A stretch of DNA of 38,154 bases from Rhizobium mayense (GTDB taxonomy: Bacteria > Pseudomonadota > Alphaproteobacteria > Rhizobiales > Rhizobiaceae): NCBI RefSeq assembly GCF_030272705.1, contig NZ_JARFYM010000057.1:1-38154 (forward strand), in the 5' to 3' direction. This document shows, piece by piece, positions 26,870 through 34,213 of this stretch. Every line of letters starts with the position of its first letter. Position 1 is the first letter of the stretch. The position numbers were made by a program, and so were the translations under genes. Under the pieces are notes generated by a model. It worked only from the letters and a program-made list of their open reading frames with translations. It had not been told where the DNA came from and searched no databases.

Positions 26870-27616
26870 TCAACCAATCTTGCCGGTGACCTCCTGCTCC
26901 AAACCATAGGCATCCCGCAGTTCGCTCTCCTGTCCCTTTGCCCGGTCGGCGGCCTTATGGATCAGGATCGACGCATAACCTTCCGTGGCATTGCCCTCGA
27001 TCAAGGTGACATCCGCATTTCCGGGATTGCCTGAACGCTCGAACCAATCGACGGAATGGTGCAGAAAATTCATTTCGAACGCCCTGTTGGTGACGCCGTG
27101 GCCAACGATAATCACGTTGTCTTTGCCGTTCCAAGACTCGTGCTTGACGGTCTGAATGAACAGACGGACCCGCTGCGTCACATCCGCCCTGCTCTCGCCG
27201 TCCGGAGGCCTCGCATAGAATTTCCCGTTACTGTTGCGCAGCCTGGCCCACTTTTCAAACTCTTCGGGAAATTTCCGTTTCTGTTCGGCGCGATCGTAGA
27301 TTTCGGTAAAGAGGCCGAAATCCTGTTCTCTTAACAAGTAGTCCTCCCGAACGTCCGCGATCAACCCGGCCGGCCAGACTTCGAGCAAGGCATCCTTGCT
27401 TTGTCGCGTCCTCAGATAGGGCGAGTACCAAATGCTCAGTTTCTGCGATTCGGCGCTTGGTCGGCCTTCCAGATGGGACGCGATCACGCGGCCGGCTTCC
27501 AGCACCTGCTGATAGCCCCACTGTGTCAAGGGAACATTATGATCACCGAACTGCCGGTAGGCCTGGTCACTGAGGTTGCCCAGGGATTCGCCGTGTCGAA
27601 CGAGAAAGATTTGCAT
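26870..27616 (-). CDS. Histidine phosphatase (phosphoglycerate-mutase-like) family protein
   Basis: 248 aa. The catalytic RHG motif is at the N-terminus (FLVRHGESLGN, His8), with SPYLRTRQS supplying the second Arg and VGHGVTNRAFEM the second His. LREQDFGLFTEIYDR and PPDGESRADV complete the active-site lid. The overall pattern (REQDFG plus a GHGVT.R.F block) resembles the yeast DET1 branch of acid phosphatases more than the cofactor-dependent glycolytic mutases. The substrate is unknown. It lies upstream of the unrecognised 195-aa gene in the same direction. Its ribosome-binding site is weak. Confidence 0.88.
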   Translation of the reverse strand: MQIFLVRHGESLGNLSDQAYRQFGDHNVPLTQWGYQQVLEAGRVIASHLEGRPSAESQKLSIWYSPYLRTRQSKDALLEVWPAGLIADVREDYLLREQDFGLFTEIYDRAEQKRKFPEEFEKWARLRNSNGKFYARPPDGESRADVTQRVRLFIQTVKHESWNGKDNVIIVGHGVTNRAFEMNFLHHSVDWFERSGNPGNADVTLIEGNATEGYASILIHKAADRAKGQESELRDAYGLEQEVTGKIG

Positions 27617-27700
27617 CAGCTGCCCGCGTTGTCCGATGTGAAATCGAGGTCATCATGACCGTGAAGCGCATCGGGCGCAACATAGACGGTGCTTCCCAAT

Positions 27701-28621
27701 TCAAGCGGATTCGGCGCGCGCTTCTGTCTCGGCCCTGAGTGTCTCCAGGCTGACGACCGCCTTGATCGGCAGGTGATCCGAAGCGACACGCGCCAGTGCT
27801 GAGTCGTGGACTTCTACCGTCGAGATCAGGCCGCGGCGGTTGGCCATGATGCGGTCCAGCGCCAGAAGCGGCAGGGTCGAGGGAAAGCTCGGCACGGCAG
27901 GCGGCAGCGGGCCGAAAGCCGCCTGGAAGGTGTTGAGCGACGAGCGATCGCCGAGCCGCCATTCGTTGAGATCACCCAGCAAAACGGTCGGCGTCTCATT
28001 GTCGCTGCTCATCAGTTCGGCGATCAGACGTGTTTGCTGGGCGCGGGAACGGTGCAGCAGCCCAAGGTGGGCGGCGATGATCCTGAGCGCACCGCCGCGG
28101 GCGAGTTCGATTTCCGCAAGCAGCGCGCCGCGCGGCTCGAGCCCCGGAAGGTTGATCTGGTGCACATCGCGCACCGTTCCCTGTTTGAACAGCACGACAT
28201 TGCCATGCCAGCCATGCGCTTTGGTGGCGCCTGCCACCGGTACAGGAATGAGGCCTGTTTCACGCTCGAGCCGGCGCAAGTCGAGCAGGCCGGTGCGCTC
28301 GCCGAAGCGGGTATCAGCCTCTTGCAGGCCGATGACGTCGGCATCGATTTCATGAATGACTCGGCTGATCCGCTCCGGATCGAAGCGGCGGTCGGCGCCG
28401 ACACATTTGTGGACATTGTAGGAAGCGATCAACGTGCCTTCTGGACGCGTCCGTTCGCCATCATGCGCTACCCGCGACGTTTTTCTGTTCTTCAAGGTTT
28501 CGAAAATGCTTGCACGGAGACTTTCTTTTTTCTTCCGCATCTGTCTGTTGACCGTTTCCGTTGTCGAAGCCTGCCGAGCTAGATCTTGAGGAGTATATGG
28601 AATGATAGCCGACCTTGTCAT
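27701..28621 (-). CDS. Endonuclease/exonuclease/phosphatase (EEP) family protein
   Basis: 306 aa from the ATG at 28621; the frame opens another 21 codons upstream with a TTG, and an internal ATG at 28540 is also possible, none with a clear ribosome-binding site. EEP-fold landmarks are IASYNVHKCVGADRRFDPER, the metal-binding Glu in DVIGLQEADTRF, HGWHGNVVLF, IIAAHLGLLHRSRAQQ, LLGDLNEW and the terminal SDHLPIKA. Such enzymes cleave phosphodiesters in nucleic acids or lipids. It lies directly after a cardiolipin synthase gene, as ybhP does beside clsB (ybhO) in E. coli. A phospholipid-related role is therefore more likely than a DNA-repair one, though this is inference. Confidence 0.85.
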   Translation of the reverse strand: MTRSAIIPYTPQDLARQASTTETVNRQMRKKKESLRASIFETLKNRKTSRVAHDGERTRPEGTLIASYNVHKCVGADRRFDPERISRVIHEIDADVIGLQEADTRFGERTGLLDLRRLERETGLIPVPVAGATKAHGWHGNVVLFKQGTVRDVHQINLPGLEPRGALLAEIELARGGALRIIAAHLGLLHRSRAQQTRLIAELMSSDNETPTVLLGDLNEWRLGDRSSLNTFQAAFGPLPPAVPSFPSTLPLLALDRIMANRRGLISTVEVHDSALARVASDHLPIKAVVSLETLRAETEARAESA

Positions 28622-28664
28622 GTGAAAAGGCTTGTTTCTAGATATATGGGCTGTGCCGCTTTCA

Positions 28665-30128
28665 TTATAAATAGGGTGAGCCAAGCCACAGGATCTTTTC
28701 GATCAGACGGACGATGAAGGGACGGGCGCGCAGCTTGCCAAGTTGGACCGGCGTGGCCGTTTCGAGGATTGCGCCAATGTGCGCGTCGATCGCGCCGGCG
28801 AAACCGCGGTCCAACACTTCCAGATCGACTTCGAAATTCAGCCGAAGAGAGCGCGGGTCCAGATTGGAAGAGCCGACATAGGCCCAGGTGCCGTCGATCG
28901 CCAGCAGTTTCGAATGATTGAAAGGGCCGTCGGCCCGCCAGATGCGGCAATAATCCTTCAGCATCTGGTCGAACTGAGCGGTCATTGCACGGTCGACAAG
29001 CACCAGATTGTTGGCGGCCGGCACGATGACATCCACTTCGACGCCACGTCGTGCCGCTGTCACCAACGCGCTGATCAACTCGCGATCCGGCAGGAAATAG
29101 GGCGACATGATGCGGATGGAGGTGCGGGCGACCGAGAATGCGCCGATCAGCATCTTGTGGTTCGTCTCGACACTGCGGTCCGGGCCGGAGGCAATGACGC
29201 GCATGAAGACCGGTGCGCCGGGCTCGTTCGACGGCGTTGCAATCCGCCAGTGATCACCGCTCAGCACCTCGCCGGTGGCAAAACGCCAGTCCTCGGCGGC
29301 AGTATTGAAGAGGTCGGCGACGGCAGGACCGGTGACGCAGAAATGCGTGTCGCGAGCGCAGTGATCCCTGGCGAATTCCCGAGTGAAACCCTGGCGGATA
29401 TTCATTCCGCCGGTAAAGGCGATGCGGCCATCGATGGCAAGGATCTTGCGGTGGGTGCGCAGGTTGGCATAGGGCAGCCGGAGTCCGATGATCACGTTGC
29501 CGTTGAAGACGTCCACCTGTACGCCGCCTTCTTTCAGATATCCCATGATGCTCGGCACCGAATAGCGGGCGCCGACGGCGTCGATCAGGACACGCACGCT
29601 GATGTCGCGCTTGACGGCCGCAATCAGCGAGTCGGCGATGCGCAGGCCGATCGGATCGCGGTCGAAAATATAGGTCTCCAGCAAGACGCTGCGCTCTGCA
29701 CCGTCGATGGCGGCTTTCATCGCAGCATAGGCGGCGTCGCCGCTCTCCAGCATTTCAATGGTGTTGCCGGTGCTCATCGGATAGCGCGCAACGCGGTCGC
29801 CCAGCGTCTTCATGGAGCCGAAACGCTCGCCAAAGATCCTGCGCACGATATCGCCCTGGGCGTCGAAGCTGGCGAGCACCCCCGTCGCGTCTTTCTGGAA
29901 CAGGAGGTTGCGTTGCGAGCTCAGCGACGCCCTGCGGATGCGGTTGATGCCGGCCACAGCATAGAGCAGCGCCCCGACAATGGGCGACAGGATGATGACG
30001 CCGACCCAGCCGATCGCGGCGCGAACTTCCTCCTTCGTCATCGCCGCATGAATGGCGGCTGCCGCCCCCATGGCGATGGACAGGACAGCGAGGATTTGGC
30101 CCCAATGGGCAATCACCAGGTCAAACAT
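28665..30128 (-). CDS. cls: Cardiolipin synthase, phospholipase D family
   Basis: 487 aa. Two N-terminal membrane helices (ILAVLSIAMGAAAAIHAAM and AIGWVGVIILSPIVGALLY) are followed by two phospholipase-D catalytic motifs. The first is HRKILAIDGRIAFTGGMN (near residue 226) and the second HSKLLAIDGTWAYVGSSNLD (near residue 402). It condenses two phosphatidylglycerols, or related lipids, into cardiolipin at the inner membrane. The length and the two-helix anchor match ClsA. The ATG at 30128 has seven C and no purine-rich ribosome-binding site upstream on the coding strand, so initiation may be unusual. An EEP-family gene follows about 40 bases downstream. Confidence 0.92.
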   Translation of the reverse strand: MFDLVIAHWGQILAVLSIAMGAAAAIHAAMTKEEVRAAIGWVGVIILSPIVGALLYAVAGINRIRRASLSSQRNLLFQKDATGVLASFDAQGDIVRRIFGERFGSMKTLGDRVARYPMSTGNTIEMLESGDAAYAAMKAAIDGAERSVLLETYIFDRDPIGLRIADSLIAAVKRDISVRVLIDAVGARYSVPSIMGYLKEGGVQVDVFNGNVIIGLRLPYANLRTHRKILAIDGRIAFTGGMNIRQGFTREFARDHCARDTHFCVTGPAVADLFNTAAEDWRFATGEVLSGDHWRIATPSNEPGAPVFMRVIASGPDRSVETNHKMLIGAFSVARTSIRIMSPYFLPDRELISALVTAARRGVEVDVIVPAANNLVLVDRAMTAQFDQMLKDYCRIWRADGPFNHSKLLAIDGTWAYVGSSNLDPRSLRLNFEVDLEVLDRGFAGAIDAHIGAILETATPVQLGKLRARPFIVRLIEKILWLGSPYL

Positions 30129-30479
30129 GGGGGGGAGTATAACTTTGCCCGTGAAAGCTGCAATCGACAGCAGTCTCTAATCCCGATCCGGCAGAAGCAA
30201 AGCTCTGTGGAAAGGCCGTGTATTAGACATTTTTAATTGAACGAGGATCGCGCTGTCGTCATACTGATGGTTCGGTCGCTTCGCTATCGCTCCATCACGG
30301 TACATCGCATTTTCTTTTTCGTGCGAAGCGCCAGCCGTAACTTGAGCGTAGAGATCCGGAGAGTTTTCTCCGTTACCTCTCGGGCCAGCATATCGGCCGC
30401 TCAGTGAGGCACGAAAGCCCGCGTTTCAAGAACGGGCATTTTCATCAACCATGGTCAATGATGCGAACGGAGAACAGCA
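30129..30479. other. Intergenic region between divergent cls and the DUF2934 gene
   Basis: About 350 bases without a supported protein gene. It should hold both divergent promoters. It contains a perfect 6-bp hairpin CGGAGA/TCTCCG (30357-30362 with 30367-30372) and a second stem at 30417-30437 followed by ATTTTC. A small RNA ending there is conceivable but unsupported. Confidence 0.45.
30417..30441 (+). terminator. Small hairpin upstream of the DUF2934 gene
   Basis: GCCCG (30417-30421) pairs with CGGGC (30433-30437), followed by ATTTTC. The stem is short. It could end an untranslated transcript or act as a leader structure for the next gene. Confidence 0.25.
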
Positions 30480-30752
30480 ATGTTGGAACCCCGGGACGAA
30501 TGGATCCAAAAGCGCGCCTATGCCATCTGGGAGGAAGAGGGATATCCTTCCGGCCGTGATACGGTTCACTGGGAACAGGCGAGCAACGAGCGCACTGCGC
30601 TTGAGAAAAGTGTCAGCAAGGACGACAAGATCGACGTAAAACCCAAGGCAACGCGCAAGGCAGCGGCTGCCTTGACTGCGGTGGTCAGCGACGCTGCAGT
30701 GAAGGCCGGCACGAAACGGGCGTCGAAAAAGGCTCTCGACGCGAAGATTTGA
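30480..30752 (+). CDS. DUF2934 domain small protein
   Basis: 90 aa. The N-terminal 30 residues match DUF2934: RAYAIWEEEGYPSGRDTVHW, a short helix pair beginning with R(A)Y.(L/I)WE..G.P.G.D..HW. The C-terminal half is low-complexity, rich in Lys and Ala (KPKATRKAAAALTAVV..., KRASKKALDAKI). This resembles DNA- or nucleic-acid-associated tails, although its role is unknown. DUF2934 proteins are common in rhizobia, often near stress-induced genes. GGAG lies 8 bases before the ATG. A terminator follows about 40 bases after the stop. Confidence 0.88.
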   Translation: MLEPRDEWIQKRAYAIWEEEGYPSGRDTVHWEQASNERTALEKSVSKDDKIDVKPKATRKAAAALTAVVSDAAVKAGTKRASKKALDAKI

Positions 30753-30791
30753 CGTGCGCTTTGCGACTGATGATACAGTCTAGGATAGGGT

Positions 30792-30824
30792 CGGCCCGGT
30801 GTTGAACATCGGGCCGTTGTCTTT
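30792..30824 (+). terminator. Terminator after the DUF2934 gene
   Basis: CGGCCCG (30792-30798) pairs perfectly with CGGGCCG (30810-30816) around an 11-base loop, followed by TTGTCTTT. This is a reasonable intrinsic terminator. Confidence 0.65.
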
Positions 30825-30927
30825 ATGGCATTCGCAGTGAAAATTTCGCAAGAATTTCGGTAAATTGCGCGTTTCGCGAGAATAGATGTCACACATTGAT
30901 GGTATTGGACGAAGAGGGAGCTTCGTC

Positions 30928-31011
30928 ATGAACAATAATCATAGGGATCACGTGGAAATCTTTATTCTGACTATTGTTGTGGCAGGCTGCTTAGCGGCTG
31001 CATCGACGTGA
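30928..31011 (+). CDS. 27-aa membrane microprotein
   Basis: The frame reads MNNNHRDHVEIFILTIVVAG and ends CLAAAST. It has a polar N-terminus with two His and one hydrophobic helix. GAGGGAG stands 7 bases before the ATG, which is the main support for translation. It is followed, 4 bases after its stop, by another small membrane protein gene, so the two are probably co-translated. The family is not recognised. Confidence 0.5.
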   Translation: MNNNHRDHVEIFILTIVVAGCLAAAST

Positions 31012-31015
31012 TTTC

Positions 31016-31168
31016 ATGACATCGCTTCTCATTCTCGCGATCCTCTACCTCCTTGCGGCGCTGGCCATGATCTTCGTCATCGACCGCTCTGTCGGCATCA
31101 TGTTTCCCGCATCGACTGATGATGCACACGCCGCGGCGCGCCCGTCGCTTCCCGACGTCTCGAACTGA
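31016..31168 (+). CDS. 50-aa small membrane protein
   Basis: The peptide starts MTSLLILAILYLLAALAMIF (one membrane helix), continues VIDRSVGIMFPAS and ends in a polar tail (DDAHAAARPSLPDVSN). It begins 4 bases after the preceding microprotein's stop. No strong separate ribosome-binding site is visible, so coupling with the gene before is likely. I do not recognise the family. Confidence 0.45.
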   Translation: MTSLLILAILYLLAALAMIFVIDRSVGIMFPASTDDAHAAARPSLPDVSN

Positions 31169-31190
31169 TCGCCGTCTTGCCGATAGAATC

Positions 31191-31215
31191 GGAACTTTTT
31201 CTATGGCGATGGGTT
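31191..31215 (+). promoter_or_regulatory. EcfG/RpoE2-type general-stress promoter
   Basis: GGAAC (31191-31195) is followed after 17 bases by GTT (31213-31215). This fits the alphaproteobacterial general-stress sigma (EcfG, called RpoE2 in Sinorhizobium) pattern of GGAAC, 16-17 bases, then cGTT; the base before GTT is G rather than C. It lies 32 bases upstream of the next start codon, giving a short leader. Confidence 0.55.
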
Positions 31216-31246
31216 GGCTTTCTCATATGCAACGAGGAGAAAGACG

Positions 31247-31561
31247 ATGCCGCGAGGAGACAAATCCGCTTATACCGACAAGCAGAAACGCAAGGCTGAA
31301 CATATTGAGGAAGGCTACGAAAGCCGTGGCGTTTCTAACGAAGAAGCCGAGCGCCGGGCTTGGGCAACCGTGAACAAGGAAAGCGGCGGCGGTAAGAAAT
31401 CCGGCTCGGGCCGAGGTCATTCCGAAAGCCACGCGTCATCGGAAAAAGGCGGACGCATCGGAGGCAAGGCCTCCGCGAGCCGCCCTGCAAGCGAACGTTC
31501 GACATCGGCAAAGAAGGCCGCCGCGGCACGCAAGCGTAACGAGCAACACACCCACCATTAA
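31247..31561 (+). CDS. Small basic stress-type protein, often annotated plasmid stabilisation protein
   Basis: 104 aa from the ATG at 31247, chosen because AGGAG lies 8 bases upstream; the frame opens 11 codons earlier. The N-terminal block MPRGDKSAYTDKQKRKAEHI, then EEGYESRGVSNEEAERRAWA and TVNKESGGGKKSGSG, is a conserved family in rhizobia and other proteobacteria. The rest is low-complexity Ser/Gly/Lys/Ala, ending KKAAAARKRNEQHTHH. Such a tail suggests nucleic-acid binding or an intrinsically disordered protectant. A general-stress-type promoter precedes it, so induction by desiccation, heat or stationary phase is plausible. The plasmid-stabilisation label has no support in the sequence. 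Confidence 0.85.
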   Translation: MPRGDKSAYTDKQKRKAEHIEEGYESRGVSNEEAERRAWATVNKESGGGKKSGSGRGHSESHASSEKGGRIGGKASASRPASERSTSAKKAAAARKRNEQHTHH

Positions 31562-31591
31562 CGACGCATTTTTTGGGAAAAGGAGTCCGCC

Positions 31592-31882
31592 ATGACCCGG
31601 TCCCAGAAGAAGAATTGGTCGCACGAGGTGACCGAGAACAGCGATGCCTTGGATCTGGAAAACGGTGTCTTCACATCGCAAGATCCCAAGGTTATCGCCG
31701 ATTCCCTCAAGCATTCCGCAGAAACGAGCGATCGTCGTAAATCCAGCCCCTTCCGTTCCGCCATGTCGATGCTAAATTTCTACATCGATCGGGCCGGCAG
31801 CCATCTCAGCGAACAGCAGAGAAAGACGCTTGAAGCTGCGAAGGACGAGCTACGCAAGGATTTTGGCCGCGACGCGAAATAG
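31592..31882 (+). CDS. DUF3175 small protein
   Basis: 96 aa. It matches the DUF3175 pattern: WSHEVTENSDALDLENGVFT, DPKVIADSLKHSAE, and the highly conserved RRKSSPFRSAMSMLNFYIDR, then ending KDELRKDFGR. The function of the family is unknown. AAGGAG precedes the ATG. It lies 30 bases after the basic stress-type gene, in the same direction, so both probably share the GGAAC-type promoter. Confidence 0.9.
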   Translation: MTRSQKKNWSHEVTENSDALDLENGVFTSQDPKVIADSLKHSAETSDRRKSSPFRSAMSMLNFYIDRAGSHLSEQQRKTLEAAKDELRKDFGRDAK

Positions 31883-31915
31883 ATGTGGCGGCATGTGGGA
31901 CGGAGGGATTTTTGA

Positions 31916-32653
31916 ATGCCCTATGAGCTTTATTATTGGGACGGCATCCAGGGCCGTGGCGAGTTTGTACGTTTGGCGCTCGAGGAAGCCGGTGCAGACT
32001 ATATCGACGTCAGCCGCGGTCCGGCGAGCGAAGGCCAGGGCATTCGCGCGATGATGGCGGTGATGAAGAGTAAAGCCGAGTCGCATATACCTTTCGCGCC
32101 GCCTTTCCTGAAAGACGGCGATCTCATCATCTCCCATGTCGCCAATATCCTGATGTATCTGGGGCCGAAACTTGGCCTCACGCCGGGGGATCACGGCTTG
32201 CGCCATGTCGTGCACGGCCTGCAACTGACGATAACCGATCTCGTTGCCGAAGTGCACGATACCCACCATCCGATCGCTACCTCGAAATACTATGAGGACC
32301 AGAAGGAGGAAGCCAAGGCCCGTGCGGCCGAGTTCATCGACAACCGCATGCCGAAATACCTCGGCTATTTCGAACGCGTCCTGCGGCAAAATCCGCATGG
32401 GCCTGCGCACATATTCGGCGACCGGCTTACCTACGTCGATCTGTCGTTGTTCCAGGTGTTCGAAGGACTGCGATACGCCTTTCCCCGGGCGACGGCGCAA
32501 CTGGCCGACCGATATCCGCATCTGGCGGCCCTGCATGATGCCGTGGCCAAACGACCGAACATTGCCCGCTACCTCAAATCCGAGCGCCGCATACCCTTCA
32601 ACGAAGATGGTATCTTCCGGCATTATCCTGAGCTGGACCAGAACGCGGCATGA
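31916..32653 (+). CDS. Glutathione S-transferase family protein
   Basis: 245 aa. The N-terminal thioredoxin-like domain begins YELYYWDGIQGRGEFVRLAL, with the active-site Tyr near residue 7 as in sigma/alpha-type enzymes. The helical C-terminal domain includes YLGYFERVLRQNPHG, then FGDRLTYVDLSLFQVFEGL and FPRATAQLADRYPHLAALHD. It probably conjugates glutathione to electrophiles or acts as a peroxidase. A GGAGG site precedes the ATG. The stop overlaps the next start (ATGA), coupling it to a methyltransferase-like membrane protein. It lies 33 bases after DUF3175 and may belong to the same stress transcript. Confidence 0.9.
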   Translation: MPYELYYWDGIQGRGEFVRLALEEAGADYIDVSRGPASEGQGIRAMMAVMKSKAESHIPFAPPFLKDGDLIISHVANILMYLGPKLGLTPGDHGLRHVVHGLQLTITDLVAEVHDTHHPIATSKYYEDQKEEAKARAAEFIDNRMPKYLGYFERVLRQNPHGPAHIFGDRLTYVDLSLFQVFEGLRYAFPRATAQLADRYPHLAALHDAVAKRPNIARYLKSERRIPFNEDGIFRHYPELDQNAA

Positions 32654-33234
32654 GCGAACCAACTTTGCTGACCTTGTTCCTGCCGGTCTGCTGGGGCAGC
32701 TGGGCGCTGATCTGGTTTGTCGCATCGTTCCGCGTCAAGAAGACGACGCGGAGCGAGGATCCTTTGTCACGGCTGTCGAACACCGCACCCATCTGGATCG
32801 GTGCTTTTCTGTTGGTGGCGCGGCCATCCTGGCTTGGTCCCCTGTCATTCCGGCTCCTGCCGCCAAATCTGGCCTATTACAGCATCGGCGCGGCCCTGAC
32901 AGTCATCGGCCTCGCCTTCGCCGTCTGGGCGCGCTATCACATCGGCCGCAACTGGAGCGGCGTGATCACCGTCAAGGAAGATCACGTGCTGATCCGCACC
33001 GGCCCTTACGCCATCGTGCGTCATCCGATCTATTCCGGCCTGTTGCTCGCCTTCATCGGCACCGCGCTCGCCCGCGGCCATATCGGCGCACTGCTCGCGA
33101 TCGGGTTCATGCTCTATGCCATTCTACGCCGCGTCCACATCGAGGAACGCTGGATGGGCGAAACATTCGGCCAGGCCTATGTGGATTACAAAGCCAAGAC
33201 GCCGGCTCTGGTGCCTTTCGTCGCGTATGGCTAG
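32650..33234 (+). CDS. Second isoprenylcysteine carboxyl methyltransferase-like protein
   Basis: 194 aa, a polytopic membrane protein. The ICMT/PEMT-type signature is RTGPYAIVRHPIYSGLLLAF (near residue 117) plus EERWMGETFGQAYVDYKAK near the C-terminus; these residues form the S-adenosylmethionine and acceptor sites in the family. It is coupled to a GST gene by a 4-base overlap, which hints at action on hydrophobic xenobiotics or membrane quinone/lipid compounds. It shares its domain, but little detailed sequence, with the protein at 6553. Its TAG stop overlaps the TAG stop of the convergent LigD gene within a CTAG. Confidence 0.87.
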   Translation: MSEPTLLTLFLPVCWGSWALIWFVASFRVKKTTRSEDPLSRLSNTAPIWIGAFLLVARPSWLGPLSFRLLPPNLAYYSIGAALTVIGLAFAVWARYHIGRNWSGVITVKEDHVLIRTGPYAIVRHPIYSGLLLAFIGTALARGHIGALLAIGFMLYAILRRVHIEERWMGETFGQAYVDYKAKTPALVPFVAYG

Positions 33235-34115
33235 CTCTTCAGCGGTTCAGCCGCCTCGAAGAAATCGGCCCACGGATCGGCGGAGTGTTCGCTTAGCCGT
33301 GACGCCGCATTTTTTACGATGAATGAAGACGGGCCGGTGCGGTCGGTTAATTCGTCCCAGGCAAGCGGCATGGAGATCGCAGCGCCCGGCCTCGCCCGCG
33401 TCGAATAGGGCGCGACGGCGGTGTTGCCGCGCCCATTGCGCAGATAGTCGATGAAGATGTGGCCGCCCCGTTTCGCTTTCGCTGCGACCGAAAGGTATTT
33501 TTCGGGATTGTCGCCGCTCATGCCGTGCGCGATTGCTTCCGCAGCCGCCTTGACTTCCGGCCACGCAGCCTTGGGTTTGAGTGGGGCTACGACGTGCAAT
33601 CCCTTGCCGCCCGAAGTTTTGACGAAGGAGGCAAGGCCCAAAGCCTGGAATCGTTCCTTGATTTCCTTCGCCGCCGTGATGACCGCGCTCCAGGTAACAT
33701 CGTCACCGGGATCGAGATCCATGATGATCATGTCCGGCTTTTCCCAATGCGCTGTCGTCGTGCCCCAGGGATGGATTTCGAGGGCAGCGGATTGGGCCAG
33801 CGCAACAAGGCCGTCGAAATCCTTGATCCGCAACAGCTTTTCCCCGTCCCTGTCCTCGGGATCGACAATCTCTTCGATATGCGGATTGATGCCCTTCCAT
33901 GCATGCTTCTGGAAGAAGCGCGGCCCCTTTATGCCATCCGGGCAGCGCAGCAGCGCTAAGGGCCGATCGACGACGAAGGGCGCCATGCGTGGCCAGGCAA
34001 GCGCATAGTAGTCGACAAGATCTTGTTTGCTGACACCGTCACCCGGCCAATAAATTCGCTCCGGATGCGTGAGTTGCACGGAAGTCCTGAGGTCTTGAGA
34101 GGGCGTCTTTGCCAT
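33231..34115 (-). CDS. ligD: LigD-type polymerase domain protein (non-homologous end joining)
   Basis: 294 aa, corresponding only to the polymerase/primase domain of LigD; the ATP-dependent ligase and phosphoesterase domains are absent. Signatures are LTHPERIYWPGDGVSKQDLV, RPLALLRCPDGIKG, FFQKHAWKG, the catalytic Asp pair in MIIMDLDPGDD, KTSGGKGLHVV, the third Asp in FIDYLRNGRG, and APYSTRARPGAAISMPLAWD. Such enzymes add nucleotides, preferentially ribonucleotides, at double-strand break ends together with Ku. Rhizobia often carry several ligD and ku genes, and partners must be elsewhere. GGAG precedes the ATG. The gene converges with the methyltransferase-like gene, their stops overlapping. 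Confidence 0.92.
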   Translation of the reverse strand: MAKTPSQDLRTSVQLTHPERIYWPGDGVSKQDLVDYYALAWPRMAPFVVDRPLALLRCPDGIKGPRFFQKHAWKGINPHIEEIVDPEDRDGEKLLRIKDFDGLVALAQSAALEIHPWGTTTAHWEKPDMIIMDLDPGDDVTWSAVITAAKEIKERFQALGLASFVKTSGGKGLHVVAPLKPKAAWPEVKAAAEAIAHGMSGDNPEKYLSVAAKAKRGGHIFIDYLRNGRGNTAVAPYSTRARPGAAISMPLAWDELTDRTGPSSFIVKNAASRLSEHSADPWADFFEAAEPLKS

Positions 34116-34213
34116 GCATACGCTCCATCATCGATGTCACATCGCCCTAAAACGAATGCGCCGGGCAAAGGTTACCATTGCCTGGCGCAAAAAGTCGATC
34201 GGCGCCCCTCGCC

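Noticed and set aside
28743..30236. 497-codon plus-strand frame opposite cls
   Set aside because: Antisense shadow; the minus strand carries two complete phospholipase-D motifs.
31247..31561. Toxin-antitoxin or plasmid-stability function
   Set aside because: The common database label has no support here: no partner gene and no toxin/antitoxin motif, while a stress-type promoter precedes it.
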